From NCBI RefSeq assembly GCF_017114865.1, contig NZ_JADEYH010000002.1:1-64000 (forward strand): DNA of 64,000 nt, in the 5' to 3' direction. The stretch's first letter is position 1. The number at the start of each line of letters is the position of its first letter. Below are positions 8,448 to 16,178 of the stretch, piece by piece. Origin of the DNA: Streptomyces verrucosisporus (GTDB taxonomy: Bacteria; Actinomycetota; Actinomycetes; Streptomycetales; Streptomycetaceae). Under the pieces are notes generated by a model. The model saw nothing but the letters and a program-made list of their open reading frames with translations. It made no database searches and was not told where the DNA came from. Position numbers and translations under genes: made by a program.

Positions 8448-9419
8448 GTGCGGAAGGCATGGGTGGCGATCGGGGTCGGTTTCGGGCTCGTCATGTGCTT
8501 GCTGGCGTTGCTCGTGGTGGGCACGTACAGCGCCGCGTCGAACCTGTTCGGGGGGAGGGGCGGTGCGGTCGCGCTGGCGAAGAACGCCGTGCCGGCGGCG
8601 TACCGGCCGCTGGTGCAGAAGTGGGGCAACTACTGCCCGGCACTCAACCCGGCGCTGCTGGCGGCCCAGCTCTTCCAGGAGAGCGGCTGGAACCCGAGGG
8701 CGCGCAGCCCCGCCGCGGCGCAGGGGATCGCCCAGTTCATCCCCGGCACCTGGGCGGTCCACGGCGTCGACGGCGACGGTGACGGCGACCGCGACGTGTG
8801 GGATCCGGCCGACGCGATCCCGTCGGCGGCCAAGTACGACTGCACGCTGGCGAAGAACGTCCGGGGGGTGCCCGGCGATCCGACGGACAACATGCTGGCC
8901 GCCTACAACGCGGGCCCGTACGCGGTGATGAAGTACGGCGGGGTGCCGCCGTACCGCGAGACGCAGAACTACGTGAAGGTCATCCGGAAGCTGGAGAAGA
9001 GCTTCGCGGCGCCCGCCGGGCGGCTGTCGCCGACGAAGCAGGCCGCCGGGGCGATCGACTTCGCGCAGAAGAGGCTGGGGACGCCGTACCTGTGGGGCGG
9101 GGACGGCACACCGGAGGACGGCGGGCGGTTCGACTGCTCGGGTCTGACGAAGGCGGCGTACGCGAGCGTGGGCATCGAGCTGCCGCGTGTCGCCAACGAC
9201 CAGTGGAACGCCGGCCCGCACCCGAAGCGCAGCGAGCTGCTCCCGGGCGATCTGGTCTTCTTCGCGCACGACTTGACCGATTCGCGGTCGATTCACCACG
9301 TGGGGATCTACGTGGGCGGTGGCTATATGATCGACGCGCCGTACACGGGTGCGGTGATCCGCTTCGACCCGATCGACTCCCCCGACTACTTCGGGGCGAC
9401 GAGGCCCACGGCATCGTGA
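8448..9419 (+). CDS. Bifunctional wall hydrolase: lytic transglycosylase + NlpC/P60
   Basis: 323 residues. An N-terminal membrane anchor or uncleaved signal (residues 5-28) is followed by an SLT-type lytic transglycosylase domain (about 45-170; catalytic Glu78 in QESGWNP, then AAAQGIAQFIPGTW and the AYNAGP motif). A C-terminal NlpC/P60 endopeptidase follows (about 195-323; Cys230 in FDCSGL, His284 in HHVGIYVG). Such enzymes cut glycan strands and stem peptides; VirB1/TcpG homologues open the wall for type IV secretion. GTG start with a GGGGGAGGG seven bases before it. It is divergent from the pilin-like gene, so a role as the lytic component of the neighbouring machine is likely but inferred. 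Confidence 0.88.
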   Translation: MRKAWVAIGVGFGLVMCLLALLVVGTYSAASNLFGGRGGAVALAKNAVPAAYRPLVQKWGNYCPALNPALLAAQLFQESGWNPRARSPAAAQGIAQFIPGTWAVHGVDGDGDGDRDVWDPADAIPSAAKYDCTLAKNVRGVPGDPTDNMLAAYNAGPYAVMKYGGVPPYRETQNYVKVIRKLEKSFAAPAGRLSPTKQAAGAIDFAQKRLGTPYLWGGDGTPEDGGRFDCSGLTKAAYASVGIELPRVANDQWNAGPHPKRSELLPGDLVFFAHDLTDSRSIHHVGIYVGGGYMIDAPYTGAVIRFDPIDSPDYFGATRPTAS

Positions 9420-9612
9420 ACCCCGGGGTGGTAGCCGCCCCGGTGGCGCGGTGCGCGGCCGCGGTTCCCGGGCGCGGGTCACCCTCCGGTAACGTCCGGG
9501 TGATCGTTCGGTGGAGGTCGGAACGTACGGCCGGGGCAGGGCGTTTCCTTGTCCGGAACGAGCATTCCGCTACCACGGGGGTCGGCAGCGAAGAGTGAAG
9601 GGCAGCATTGCG

Positions 9613-10293
9613 ATGGCCGAATGGGACAACCCCGACGTCGAGCTGCTCTACGACATCAACGGATTGGCCAGGGAAGCCCCCGACTGGGCCGACCACCTCA
9701 TGGAGTACGTCGGCGAGTACGGCACGATCGTGGCGCTGGCGGTGCTGGGCCTGTGGGCCTGGTGGACGGCGCGGCGCCGCCCGGACGCGGTTTCGGCGGT
9801 GGCCGGGCTGGTCTGGGCGCCGCTGGCGGCCGGGGTGGCGGTGCTGGTGAACGTGCCGATCCGGGAGTTCGTGGAGCGGCCCAGACCCTTTCTGACCCAT
9901 GACGGGCTGGAAGTGCTGGTGGAGGGGAAGAGGGACTTCTCGTTCGTCAGCGACCACGCGACACTGGCCATGGCGCTGGCCGTGGGGATCTTCATGGTCA
10001 ACCGGCGGCTGGGCCTGGTCGGCATCCTGGTGGCGGTGTTCGCCGGGGTCTGCCGTATCTACATGGGGGTGCACTACCCCACCGACGTGGTCGGTGGTCT
10101 GGCGCTGGGCACGGCCGTGGCGCTGCTGCTGGCGCCGCTGGCGCTGGCGCTGCTGATGCCGCTGATGCGCGCGATGGCCGCTTCGCCGCGGATCGGCCGG
10201 CTGGTGAGCGTCTCGCCGGAGTCGGAGTCGGAGGCGCGGGCCGGGGAGCCGGACGCGGAGCGGCAGCCGCGGGACCGGGACCTGGTCGCCTGA
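9613..10293 (+). CDS. PAP2-superfamily membrane phosphatase
   Basis: 226 residues with about five membrane helices and the three PAP2 phosphatase motifs in recognisable form: REFVERPRPF (motif 1), VSDHATLAMA (motif 2, His as general acid) and CRIYMGVHYPTDVVGG (motif 3, catalytic His plus Asp). Members dephosphorylate lipid phosphates such as undecaprenyl pyrophosphate or phosphatidate at the outer face of the membrane. The first motif lacks the usual leading lysine spacing, so substrate is open. The C-terminal 35 residues are acidic and disordered. The ATG at 9613 is preferred over in-frame upstream codons because the upstream sequence is not membrane-protein-like. Confidence 0.85.
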   Translation: MAEWDNPDVELLYDINGLAREAPDWADHLMEYVGEYGTIVALAVLGLWAWWTARRRPDAVSAVAGLVWAPLAAGVAVLVNVPIREFVERPRPFLTHDGLEVLVEGKRDFSFVSDHATLAMALAVGIFMVNRRLGLVGILVAVFAGVCRIYMGVHYPTDVVGGLALGTAVALLLAPLALALLMPLMRAMAASPRIGRLVSVSPESESEARAGEPDAERQPRDRDLVA

Positions 10294-10311
10294 GGGCGTC
10301 CGAGGAGGCTC

Positions 10312-10343
10312 ACGGCCGCCGGGGCACACGCCCCGGCGGCCGT
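10312..10343 (+). terminator. Hairpin terminator after PAP2 gene
   Basis: Perfect 14-bp inverted repeat (arms 10312-10325 and 10330-10343) with a four-base loop ACAC, 18 bases after the PAP2 stop codon. No long T-run follows, as is common in Streptomyces. Confidence 0.75.
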
Positions 10344-10413
10344 TCGCCGTCCTCGGCGCCGTCTTCCCGCCGGGCCTCACGCCCCGAGGGACCTCAGGCC
10401 TCCCGACGGGTCC

Positions 10414-10596
10414 TCACGTCTCCTGGTGGGCCGCGGCGTCCGCGCGGGCGCGCCCCCGGGCGCGCCGGGCCGGACCGCGCCACCCGCAACTGCAGGCGGC
10501 GCTGCAGAACGGACCCTTCTCCACGGTCGAGATCAGATGCTCCTGCGGTGGCGCCGGCCGCTGGGGCGGCACCCCCTGGCTGTCGTCCTGCTGCAC
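10414..10596 (-). CDS. Small cysteine-motif protein of unknown function
   Basis: 60 residues from a GTG start. The core FCSAACSCGWRGPARRARGRARADA holds three closely spaced cysteines (C-x3-C-x-C) followed by GWRG and a basic helix. This resembles short, conserved Streptomyces proteins with a probable metal-binding knuckle. The N-terminal 25 residues are Gln/Pro-rich. It stands alone, convergent with the PAP2 gene and divergent from the lipoprotein gene. No function can be assigned; too short for certainty. Confidence 0.6.
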   Translation of the reverse strand: MQQDDSQGVPPQRPAPPQEHLISTVEKGPFCSAACSCGWRGPARRARGRARADAAAHQET

Positions 10597-10683
10597 ACGG
10601 TCACGGTACCGGCCGTGACGGGGGCCCGGGGGCGTCGTTAGTCGGAACGGGTTCCGATACGCGTGCTTGGGGGTCGTCAGGCG

Positions 10684-11541
10684 ATGGTGGTGCAACGGGG
10701 GCGGAAGGGCAGGACCGCGGCGGTCGGCGCGGTCTGCGCCGGGACGGCACTGGCTGTCCTGGCCGCGGCGGGCTGTTCCGGGCGGGGCGCCGCCGCCGCC
10801 GACGTGAGCGCCGCCGAGGCGCGGGCCGCCGTCCGGGAGGCGGCCGGGGCGCTGGCCGGATCGGGCACCTCCCGGACGCGTACGGCGGTGGAGATGACCA
10901 ACGGCGGCACCCGGGTCACCATCCGGGGCACGGGCGTCTTCGACTACGGGAGGCGGACGGGGCGGCTGAGGGTGGTGCTGCCGGGTGAGGCCACCGGCGA
11001 GAGCGGGCGCCGCCGGGTCGTGGAGCTGGTCACGCCGGGCGCGCTGTACATGCGGAACAGGGGCGCGGGCGTGCCCGACGGCAAGTGGGTGCGCGTGGAC
11101 ACGGCGACCCTCCCCGACGGGAACCTGGTCACGGGCGGCGCCACCGACCCGGTCAGCGCCGCCGAGCTGCTGCGCGGTGTGCGGTCGGCGTCGTTCCGCG
11201 GCGAGGAGCGGCTGCACGGGGAGACGGTGCGGCACTACCGGGGCACGGTGGACCTCGCGGTGGCGGCGAGGGAGGCGGAGCCGCGCTCGCGCGGGCAGCT
11301 CGCCGCGGCGGCGGAGGGGCTCTCGAACCGGACGGTGGTCTTCGACGCGTACGTGGACGAGCGCGGGCGGCTGCGGAAGATCCGGCACCGCTTCTCCTTC
11401 CCGCGGGCGGCGGGCGCCCCGGGCGGGGAAGAGGACGCCGAGGTGGTCTCCACCACGTCGCTGTACGGCTTCGGCGTGCCGGTGGAGGTCGAGCTGCCGG
11501 AGCCGGAGGACATCTACACCGGGAGGATCGCCGCTCCGTAG
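10684..11541 (+). CDS. Secreted lipoprotein, LppX/LprAFG-like
   Basis: 285 residues beginning with a lipoprotein signal peptide: basic start, hydrophobic core, and lipobox LAAAGC with Cys31. The mature part (about 50-285) has alternating strands with MTNGGTRVTIRGTGVFDY, an LVTPGALYMRN element, and a closing TSLYGFGVPVEVELP typical of the half-barrel LppX/LprG fold that holds lipids outside the membrane. The ATG at 10684 is chosen over a GTG seven codons upstream because TTGGGGG lies 10 bases before it. Streptomyces chromosomes carry a similar lipoprotein gene close to csoR and pit. Ligand unknown. Confidence 0.75.
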   Translation: MVVQRGRKGRTAAVGAVCAGTALAVLAAAGCSGRGAAAADVSAAEARAAVREAAGALAGSGTSRTRTAVEMTNGGTRVTIRGTGVFDYGRRTGRLRVVLPGEATGESGRRRVVELVTPGALYMRNRGAGVPDGKWVRVDTATLPDGNLVTGGATDPVSAAELLRGVRSASFRGEERLHGETVRHYRGTVDLAVAAREAEPRSRGQLAAAAEGLSNRTVVFDAYVDERGRLRKIRHRFSFPRAAGAPGGEEDAEVVSTTSLYGFGVPVEVELPEPEDIYTGRIAAP

Positions 11542-11687
11542 GGAGTGCGGGAGCGCGGGAGCGCTGGGGTACGCCGGAGCGTAGCCGGGAGCGGCGGCGC
11601 GAAATGGTCCGGACGTGCCATGCGCGCGGGACGCGCTTCTTCCTACTCTGGAGTTCGGTTGCGTCGGAGGGGAGGCCGGAGGTGGTG

Positions 11688-11876
11688 GTGGGTGTGTCCG
11701 GGGAGCAGGGCGGTCCACTGACCGAGGACCACGTGGCCCTCGACGAGATCGAGCTCTACGGGGAGCTGATGATCGCGGCTTCGGCCGCGGTCGAGGACCG
11801 GCTCAGTCCCGCCCGCATCGACGAGGTGCTGCGGGTCGGGCGCGACCACGAGCGGAGGGGCCGGGGCCGGCCCTGA
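11688..11876 (+). CDS. Short conserved Streptomyces protein, unknown function
   Basis: About 62 residues with the sequence LTEDHVALDEIELYGELMIAAS followed by a helix with RLSPARIDEVL. The pattern of an acidic helix carrying ELYGELMIAA recurs in short Streptomyces proteins. The start is ambiguous among GTG codons at 11682, 11685, 11688 and 11694; GGAGG repeats at 11666-11682 provide ribosome binding for any of them. It lies between the lipoprotein and csoR, convergent with csoR. No catalytic motif is present. Confidence 0.65.
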   Translation: MGVSGEQGGPLTEDHVALDEIELYGELMIAASAAVEDRLSPARIDEVLRVGRDHERRGRGRP

Positions 11877-11926
11877 CCGATGCCCGGCGGTCGTCCGCCG
11901 GCCTCCCGGACATGGCGGTGCGGGCG

Positions 11927-12247
11927 TCAGGTGCGCAGCAGCCGGGCGATGGCGGCCGTGGCCTCCTCCACCTTGGCGTCGACCTCCTCGCCGCCCTCGG
12001 TGGCCGCCTGGGCCACGCAGTGGCGCAGGTGCTCCTCCAGCAGTTGGAGGGCGAAGGACTGCAGGGCCTTGGTGGACGCCGAGACCTGGGTGAGTATGTC
12101 GATGCAGTAGACGTCCTCCTCGACCATGCGCTGAAGGCCGCGGATCTGGCCCTCGACGCGCCGCAGCCGTTTGAGGTGGGCGTCCTTCTCCTTGGCGTAG
12201 CCGTGCGGACCGTGGACGGTCTCTGGACGGGCGTCGGTGGTCGTCAT
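11927..12247 (-). CDS. csoR: CsoR-family copper-sensing repressor
   Basis: 106-residue all-helical DUF156 repressor. The Cu(I) triad is present: Cys48 in DVYCIDIL, and His73 and Cys77 in EEHLRHCV. The N-terminal helix (KRLRRVEGQIRGLQRMV) carries the family's basic DNA-binding surface. In Streptomyces CsoR represses copper-efflux genes and itself, and releases DNA on Cu(I) binding. The palindromic operator just upstream supports autoregulation. ATG start with GGGAGGA four bases before. No copper ATPase or chaperone gene lies in this window. Confidence 0.9.
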   Translation of the reverse strand: MTTTDARPETVHGPHGYAKEKDAHLKRLRRVEGQIRGLQRMVEEDVYCIDILTQVSASTKALQSFALQLLEEHLRHCVAQAATEGGEEVDAKVEEATAAIARLLRT

Positions 12248-12275
12248 ACGGTCCTCCCGTGGTCGCCGTGAGGAT

Positions 12276-12292
12276 CAATACCCCCACTGGGT
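12276..12292. promoter_or_regulatory. CsoR operator
   Basis: ATACCCCCACTGGGTAT, a G/C-tract dyad (ATACCC and GGGTAT arms, five-base centre) of the kind bound by CsoR. It is 29 bases upstream of the csoR start and overlaps a TATACC promoter-like element on the minus strand. Confidence 0.75.
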
Positions 12293-12451
12293 ATATGGTA
12301 CCGAATTTTCCGTTCTGTGGTGATGGGGGCGTGGATCCCCGGGTACGGAGCGTGTGGTCCGATGGGTGACACTGAAGGACGCCGGTTCGATGGGACCGGA
12401 TGATGCGCCTAGCATCATGAGACCGACAACGATGCACCTCGAGGAATCCCA

Positions 12452-13072
12452 GTGCGCTTTCGTCTGACCCCCAGGGAGACGAGCTTCTACGACATGTTCG
12501 CGGCCTCCGCGGACAACATCGTCACGGGCTCGAAGCTCCTGATGGAACTACTCGGGGCGGAGCCCTCGGCCCGGGCCGAGATCTCGGAGCGCATGCGTGC
12601 CGCCGAACACGCCGGTGACGACGCGACACACGCGATCTTCCACCAGCTGAACTCCTCGTTCATCACCCCGTTCGACCGTGAGGACATCTACCGGCTCGCG
12701 TCGTCGCTCGACGACATCATGGACTTCATGGAGGAGGCCGTCGACCTCGTCGTCCTCTACCAGGTCGAGGAGCTGCCCAAGGGTGTCGAACAGCAGATCG
12801 AGGTCCTGGCCCGGGCGGCCGAGCTGACCGCCGAGGCGATGCCGAACCTGCGGACGATGGCCAACCTCACCGAGTACTGGATCGAGGTCAACCGGCTGGA
12901 GAACCAGGCCGACCAGATCCACCGCAAGCTGCTGGCCCACCTGTTCAACGGCAAGTACGACGCGATCGAGGTGCTCAAGCTCAAGCAGATCGTGGATGTC
13001 CTGGAGGAGGCGGCCGACGCCTTCGAGCACGTGGCGAACACGGTGGAGACCATCGCCGTCAAGGAGTCCTGA
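12452..13072 (+). CDS. DUF47/PhoU-like Pit accessory protein
   Basis: 206 residues, almost entirely alpha-helical, beginning MRFRLTPRETSFYDMF as DUF47 (TIGR00153-like) proteins do. PhoU-like E/D-rich helices are visible: REDIYRLASSLDDIMDFMEEAVD and NRLENQADQIHRKLLAHLF. These proteins are encoded just upstream of Pit-type phosphate transporters and are thought to modulate them from the cytoplasmic face. GTG start with GAGGA seven bases upstream. The transporter gene begins five bases after the stop, so the pair is co-transcribed. Confidence 0.9.
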   Translation: MRFRLTPRETSFYDMFAASADNIVTGSKLLMELLGAEPSARAEISERMRAAEHAGDDATHAIFHQLNSSFITPFDREDIYRLASSLDDIMDFMEEAVDLVVLYQVEELPKGVEQQIEVLARAAELTAEAMPNLRTMANLTEYWIEVNRLENQADQIHRKLLAHLFNGKYDAIEVLKLKQIVDVLEEAADAFEHVANTVETIAVKES

Positions 13073-13077
13073 ACCAC

Positions 13078-14073
13078 GTGGACACCTTCGCGCTCGTACT
13101 GACCGTCGGGGTCGCGCTCTTCTTCACCTACACCAACGGCTTCCACGACTCGGCGAACGCCATCGCCACCTCCGTCTCCACCCGCGCGCTCACCCCCCGG
13201 GCCGCGCTGCTGATGGCGGCGGTGATGAACCTGGCGGGCGCCTTCCTGGGCAGCGGAGTCGCCAAGACCGTCAGCGAGGGGCTGATCGAGACCCCGCACG
13301 GCCAGAGCGGGATGGCGATCCTGTTCGCGGCGCTGGTCGGGGCGATCACCTGGAACATGGTCACCTGGTACTTCGGCCTGCCGTCCTCCTCCTCGCACGC
13401 CCTGTTCGGCGGCATGGTGGGCGCGGCGCTGGCGGGCGGCATCGCGGTGTACTGGTCCGGGGTGTTCTCGAAGATCGTCATCCCGATGTTCGTCTCGCCG
13501 CTGGTCGGCCTGCTGCTCGGCTACCTGGTGATGGTGGCCATCATGTGGCTGTTCCGCAGGGCCAACCCGCAGCGCGCCAAGCGCGGCTTCCGCATGGCCC
13601 AGACGGTCTCGGCCGCGGGCATGGCACTCGGCCACGGCCTGCAGGACGCGCAGAAGACCATGGGCATCGTGGTGATGGCCCTGGTGATCGCGGACGTCCA
13701 GGACCACGGCCAGATCCCGGTCTGGGTCAAGGTCGCCTGCGCGCTGATGCTGTCGCTGGGCACGTACGCCGGAGGCTGGCGGATCATGCGGACGCTGGGG
13801 CGCCGGATCATCGAACTGGACCCGCCGCAGGGTTTCGCCGCCGAGACGACGGCGGCCTCGGTGATGTACACCGCCTCGTTCATGTTCCACGCCCCGATCT
13901 CCACCACTCATGTGATCACCTCCGCGATCATGGGTGTGGGCGCCACCAAGCGGGTCAGCGCGGTGCGCTGGGGGGTGGCGAAGAACATCGTGCTCGGCTG
14001 GTTCATCACCATGCCGGCTGCCGCGTTGGTGGCGGCGGTGAGTTACTGGGCGGTGCGGATGGTCGCGGGCTGA
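13078..14073 (+). CDS. pit: Low-affinity inorganic phosphate transporter (PiT family)
   Basis: 331-residue polytopic membrane protein with the PiT signatures: FHDSANAIATSVSTRAL near the N-terminus and, in the second half, the inverted-repeat counterpart FHAPISTTHVITSAIMG. About nine or ten helices and a central cytoplasmic loop (RRANPQRAKRGFR) are present. It imports metal-phosphate by proton symport. GTG start five bases after the DUF47 gene. A pst high-affinity operon converges from the other side, placing both phosphate-uptake routes together. Its last eight codons plus stop are duplicated downstream (see the repeat). Confidence 0.92.
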   Translation: MDTFALVLTVGVALFFTYTNGFHDSANAIATSVSTRALTPRAALLMAAVMNLAGAFLGSGVAKTVSEGLIETPHGQSGMAILFAALVGAITWNMVTWYFGLPSSSSHALFGGMVGAALAGGIAVYWSGVFSKIVIPMFVSPLVGLLLGYLVMVAIMWLFRRANPQRAKRGFRMAQTVSAAGMALGHGLQDAQKTMGIVVMALVIADVQDHGQIPVWVKVACALMLSLGTYAGGWRIMRTLGRRIIELDPPQGFAAETTAASVMYTASFMFHAPISTTHVITSAIMGVGATKRVSAVRWGVAKNIVLGWFITMPAAALVAAVSYWAVRMVAG

Positions 14074-14177
14074 GTCCGCGTTCCGGTGTTGCGGGGGTGT
14101 CGGCCGGGGGTCCGGGGGTTGTCCCCGGGGGATGCTGCCTGGGCGGTGCGGATGGTCGCGGGCTGAGTCCGCGTTCC
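14046..14177 (+). repeat. 39-bp direct repeat duplicating the 3' end of pit
   Basis: Two identical 39-base copies at 14046-14084 and 14139-14177, 93 bases apart. The first contains the last codons and stop of pit; the second carries the same codons and stop in intergenic DNA. A small hairpin (14112-14128, arms CCGGGG/CCCCGG) lies between them. This looks like a tandem duplication across the gene end. Confidence 0.9.
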
Positions 14178-14195
14178 CGCGGCCCGAACGTGGGA

Positions 14196-14226
14196 CGCCC
14201 GCCCCCCGGGAGCCGGGGGGCGGGCG
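14196..14226. terminator. Strong bidirectional terminator between pit and pstB
   Basis: Perfect 14-bp stem (arms 14196-14209 and 14213-14226) closed by a three-base loop, followed by TTTCGTCTT. It lies between the convergent pit and pst transcription units and can serve both. Confidence 0.85.
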
Positions 14227-14292
14227 TTTCGTCTTGCGGTGGCACCGCCATGCAGCACCGCAGACGGTCTGGACGGGCCGGGGCCGGCCGGA

Positions 14293-15069
14293 TCAGCCGA
14301 AGCGGCCCGAGATGTAGTCCTCGGTGGCCTGGACCGAGGGGTTGGAGAAGATGCGCTCGGTGTCGTCGATCTCGATCAGCTTGCCGGGCTGGCCGACCGC
14401 CGCAAGGTTGAAGAAGGCTGTGCGGTCCGACACCCGCGCGGCCTGCTGCATGTTGTGGGTCACGATGACGATCGTGAACCGCTCCTTCAGCTCGGAGATC
14501 AGGTCCTCGATGGCGAGGGTGGAGATCGGGTCGAGCGCGGAGCACGGCTCGTCCATCAGCAGCACCTGCGGCTCGACCGCGATGGCGCGGGCGATGCACA
14601 GCCGCTGCTGCTGGCCGCCGGAGAGGCCGGAGCCGGGCTTGTTCAGGCGGTCCTTGACCTCGTTCCAGAGGTTGGCGCCCTTGAGGGACTTCTCGACGAC
14701 GTCGTCGAGCTGCGCCTTCTTGTAGGAGCCGTTGAGCCGCAGGCCCGCCGCCACGTTGTCGTAGATCGACATGGTGGGGAACGGGTTCGGGCGCTGGAAG
14801 ACCATGCCGATGGTGCGGCGGACGGAGACCGGGTCGACACCGCCGGCGTACAGGTCCTCGTTGTCGAGCGTCACCTTGCCCTCGACGCGTCCGCCGGGGG
14901 TGACCTCGTGCATGCGGTTGAGGGTGCGCAGGAAGGTGGACTTGCCGCAGCCGGACGGGCCGATGAAGGCGGTCACGGAGCGCGGCTCGACGGACATGGA
15001 GATGTCCTCGATCGCCTTGTGGGAGCCGTAGTACGCGGTGAGGCCGCTGACGTCGATGCGCTTGGCCAT
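14293..15069 (-). CDS. pstB: Phosphate ABC transporter ATP-binding protein
   Basis: 258 residues, the usual PstB length. Walker A is GPSGCGKST, the Q-loop lies in [11 protein letters not shown] (a PstB-specific sequence), the ABC signature is LSGGQQQRL, Walker B is [13 protein letters not shown], and the switch His is in VTHNMQQA. It drives high-affinity phosphate import through PstAC. The ATG at 15067-15069 follows an AGAAGTGATTCCC leader and matches the conserved N-terminus [10 protein letters not shown]. Last gene of the pstSCAB operon, 32 bases after pstA; ends next to a strong terminator. Confidence 0.95.
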   Translation of the reverse strand: MAKRIDVSGLTAYYGSHKAIEDISMSVEPRSVTAFIGPSGCGKSTFLRTLNRMHEVTPGGRVEGKVTLDNEDLYAGGVDPVSVRRTIGMVFQRPNPFPTMSIYDNVAAGLRLNGSYKKAQLDDVVEKSLKGANLWNEVKDRLNKPGSGLSGGQQQRLCIARAIAVEPQVLLMDEPCSALDPISTLAIEDLISELKERFTIVIVTHNMQQAARVSDRTAFFNLAAVGQPGKLIEIDDTERIFSNPSVQATEDYISGRFG

Positions 15070-15101
15070 GGGAATCACTTCTCTTCTGCTCGTGCGGCCG
15101 G

Positions 15102-16178
15102 TCAGCGGCCGGTCTTCGGGGCCTTCCAGCGGGCTATGCCGCGGGCCACCAGGTTCAGGATCATCACGAAGGCGATCAGCACGAGGGCCGCCGCCCAGGC
15201 GCGGTCGTAGGAGGCCTCGTTGCCGTTGGCCCACTGCTCGTAGACGTAGTACGGCAGGGAGGACTGGGCGCCCTCGAAGGGGTTGTTGTTGATCGACTGG
15301 GCGCCGAACACCAGCAGCAGGATCGGCGCGGTCTCACCGGCGATACGGGCGACGGCGAGCATGACGCCCGTGGTGATGCCGCCGATCGCGGTGGGCAGCA
15401 CGACCTTGAGGATGGTGCGCCACTTGGGCACGCCCAGCGCCAGGGACGCCTCGCGCAGCTCGTTCGGGACGAGCTTGAGCATCTCCTCGGTGGAGCGCAC
15501 GACGATCGGCATCATCAGGATCGCCAGCGCCATGGCGCCGGCGAAGCCGGAGTAGCCGAAGTCCAGGATGATGATCCAGAAGGATAGGACGAACAGGCCG
15601 GCCACGATCGAGGGGATGCCGGTCATGACGTCGACGAAGAAGGTGACGGCCGTGGCGAGCTTGCCGCGCCCGTACTCGACCAGGTAGATCGCGGTCAGCA
15701 GGCCGATCGGCGCCGCGATCAGGGTGGCGATGCCGACCTGCTCGATGGTGCCGATGATCGCGTGGTAGATGCCGCCGCCGGGCTGGAGGGTGATCACACC
15801 GCTCATGGAGTGGGTGAGGAAGTACCCGTCCAGGACCTTGGTGCCGCGTGCGATCGTCTCCCAGATCAGGGAGGCCAGCGGGAGGACGGCGACCAGGAAG
15901 CTGACCCAGATCAGGCTGGTGGCCAGCCTGTCCTTGGCCTGGCGGCGGCCCTCGACGGCCGTGGTGAGGGCGTAGGTGGCCGCGACGTAGACGATCGCGG
16001 CGATCAGGCCCCACTGGACGCGGCTGGCCAGACCGAACGCCAGGCCGGCTCCGGCTCCGGCGCCTGCGGAGAGCAGGGCGAGGCCGGCGGGGGCCCAGCG
16101 CGGCAGACGGGGCTGCTTGAGGGTGTTGCCGGAGGGCGGCACGGTGACCGGGGGCTTGTCCATGACTGCGTTGCTCAT
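15102..16178 (-). CDS. pstA: Phosphate ABC transporter permease PstA
   Basis: 358 residues with about seven or eight membrane helices. The binding-protein-dependent permease EAA loop is [22 protein letters not shown], and [16 protein letters not shown] is typical of PstA/PstC. The N-terminus is longer than in E. coli PstA by two predicted helices, a common actinobacterial form. It pairs with PstC to form the channel. Start and the pstC stop share one base (TGATG), so translation is coupled. Confidence 0.95.
   Translation of the reverse strand: MSNAVMDKPPVTVPPSGNTLKQPRLPRWAPAGLALLSAGAGAGAGLAFGLASRVQWGLIAAIVYVAATYALTTAVEGRRQAKDRLATSLIWVSFLVAVLPLASLIWETIARGTKVLDGYFLTHSMSGVITLQPGGGIYHAIIGTIEQVGIATLIAAPIGLLTAIYLVEYGRGKLATAVTFFVDVMTGIPSIVAGLFVLSFWIIILDFGYSGFAGAMALAILMMPIVVRSTEEMLKLVPNELREASLALGVPKWRTILKVVLPTAIGGITTGVMLAVARIAGETAPILLLVFGAQSINNNPFEGAQSSLPYYVYEQWANGNEASYDRAWAAALVLIAFVMILNLVARGIARWKAPKTGR

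Noticed and set aside
12300..12451. PHO box in front of the DUF47-pit unit
   Set aside because: No pair of GTTCACC-like units at 11-base spacing; only isolated GGTGAC-like strings.
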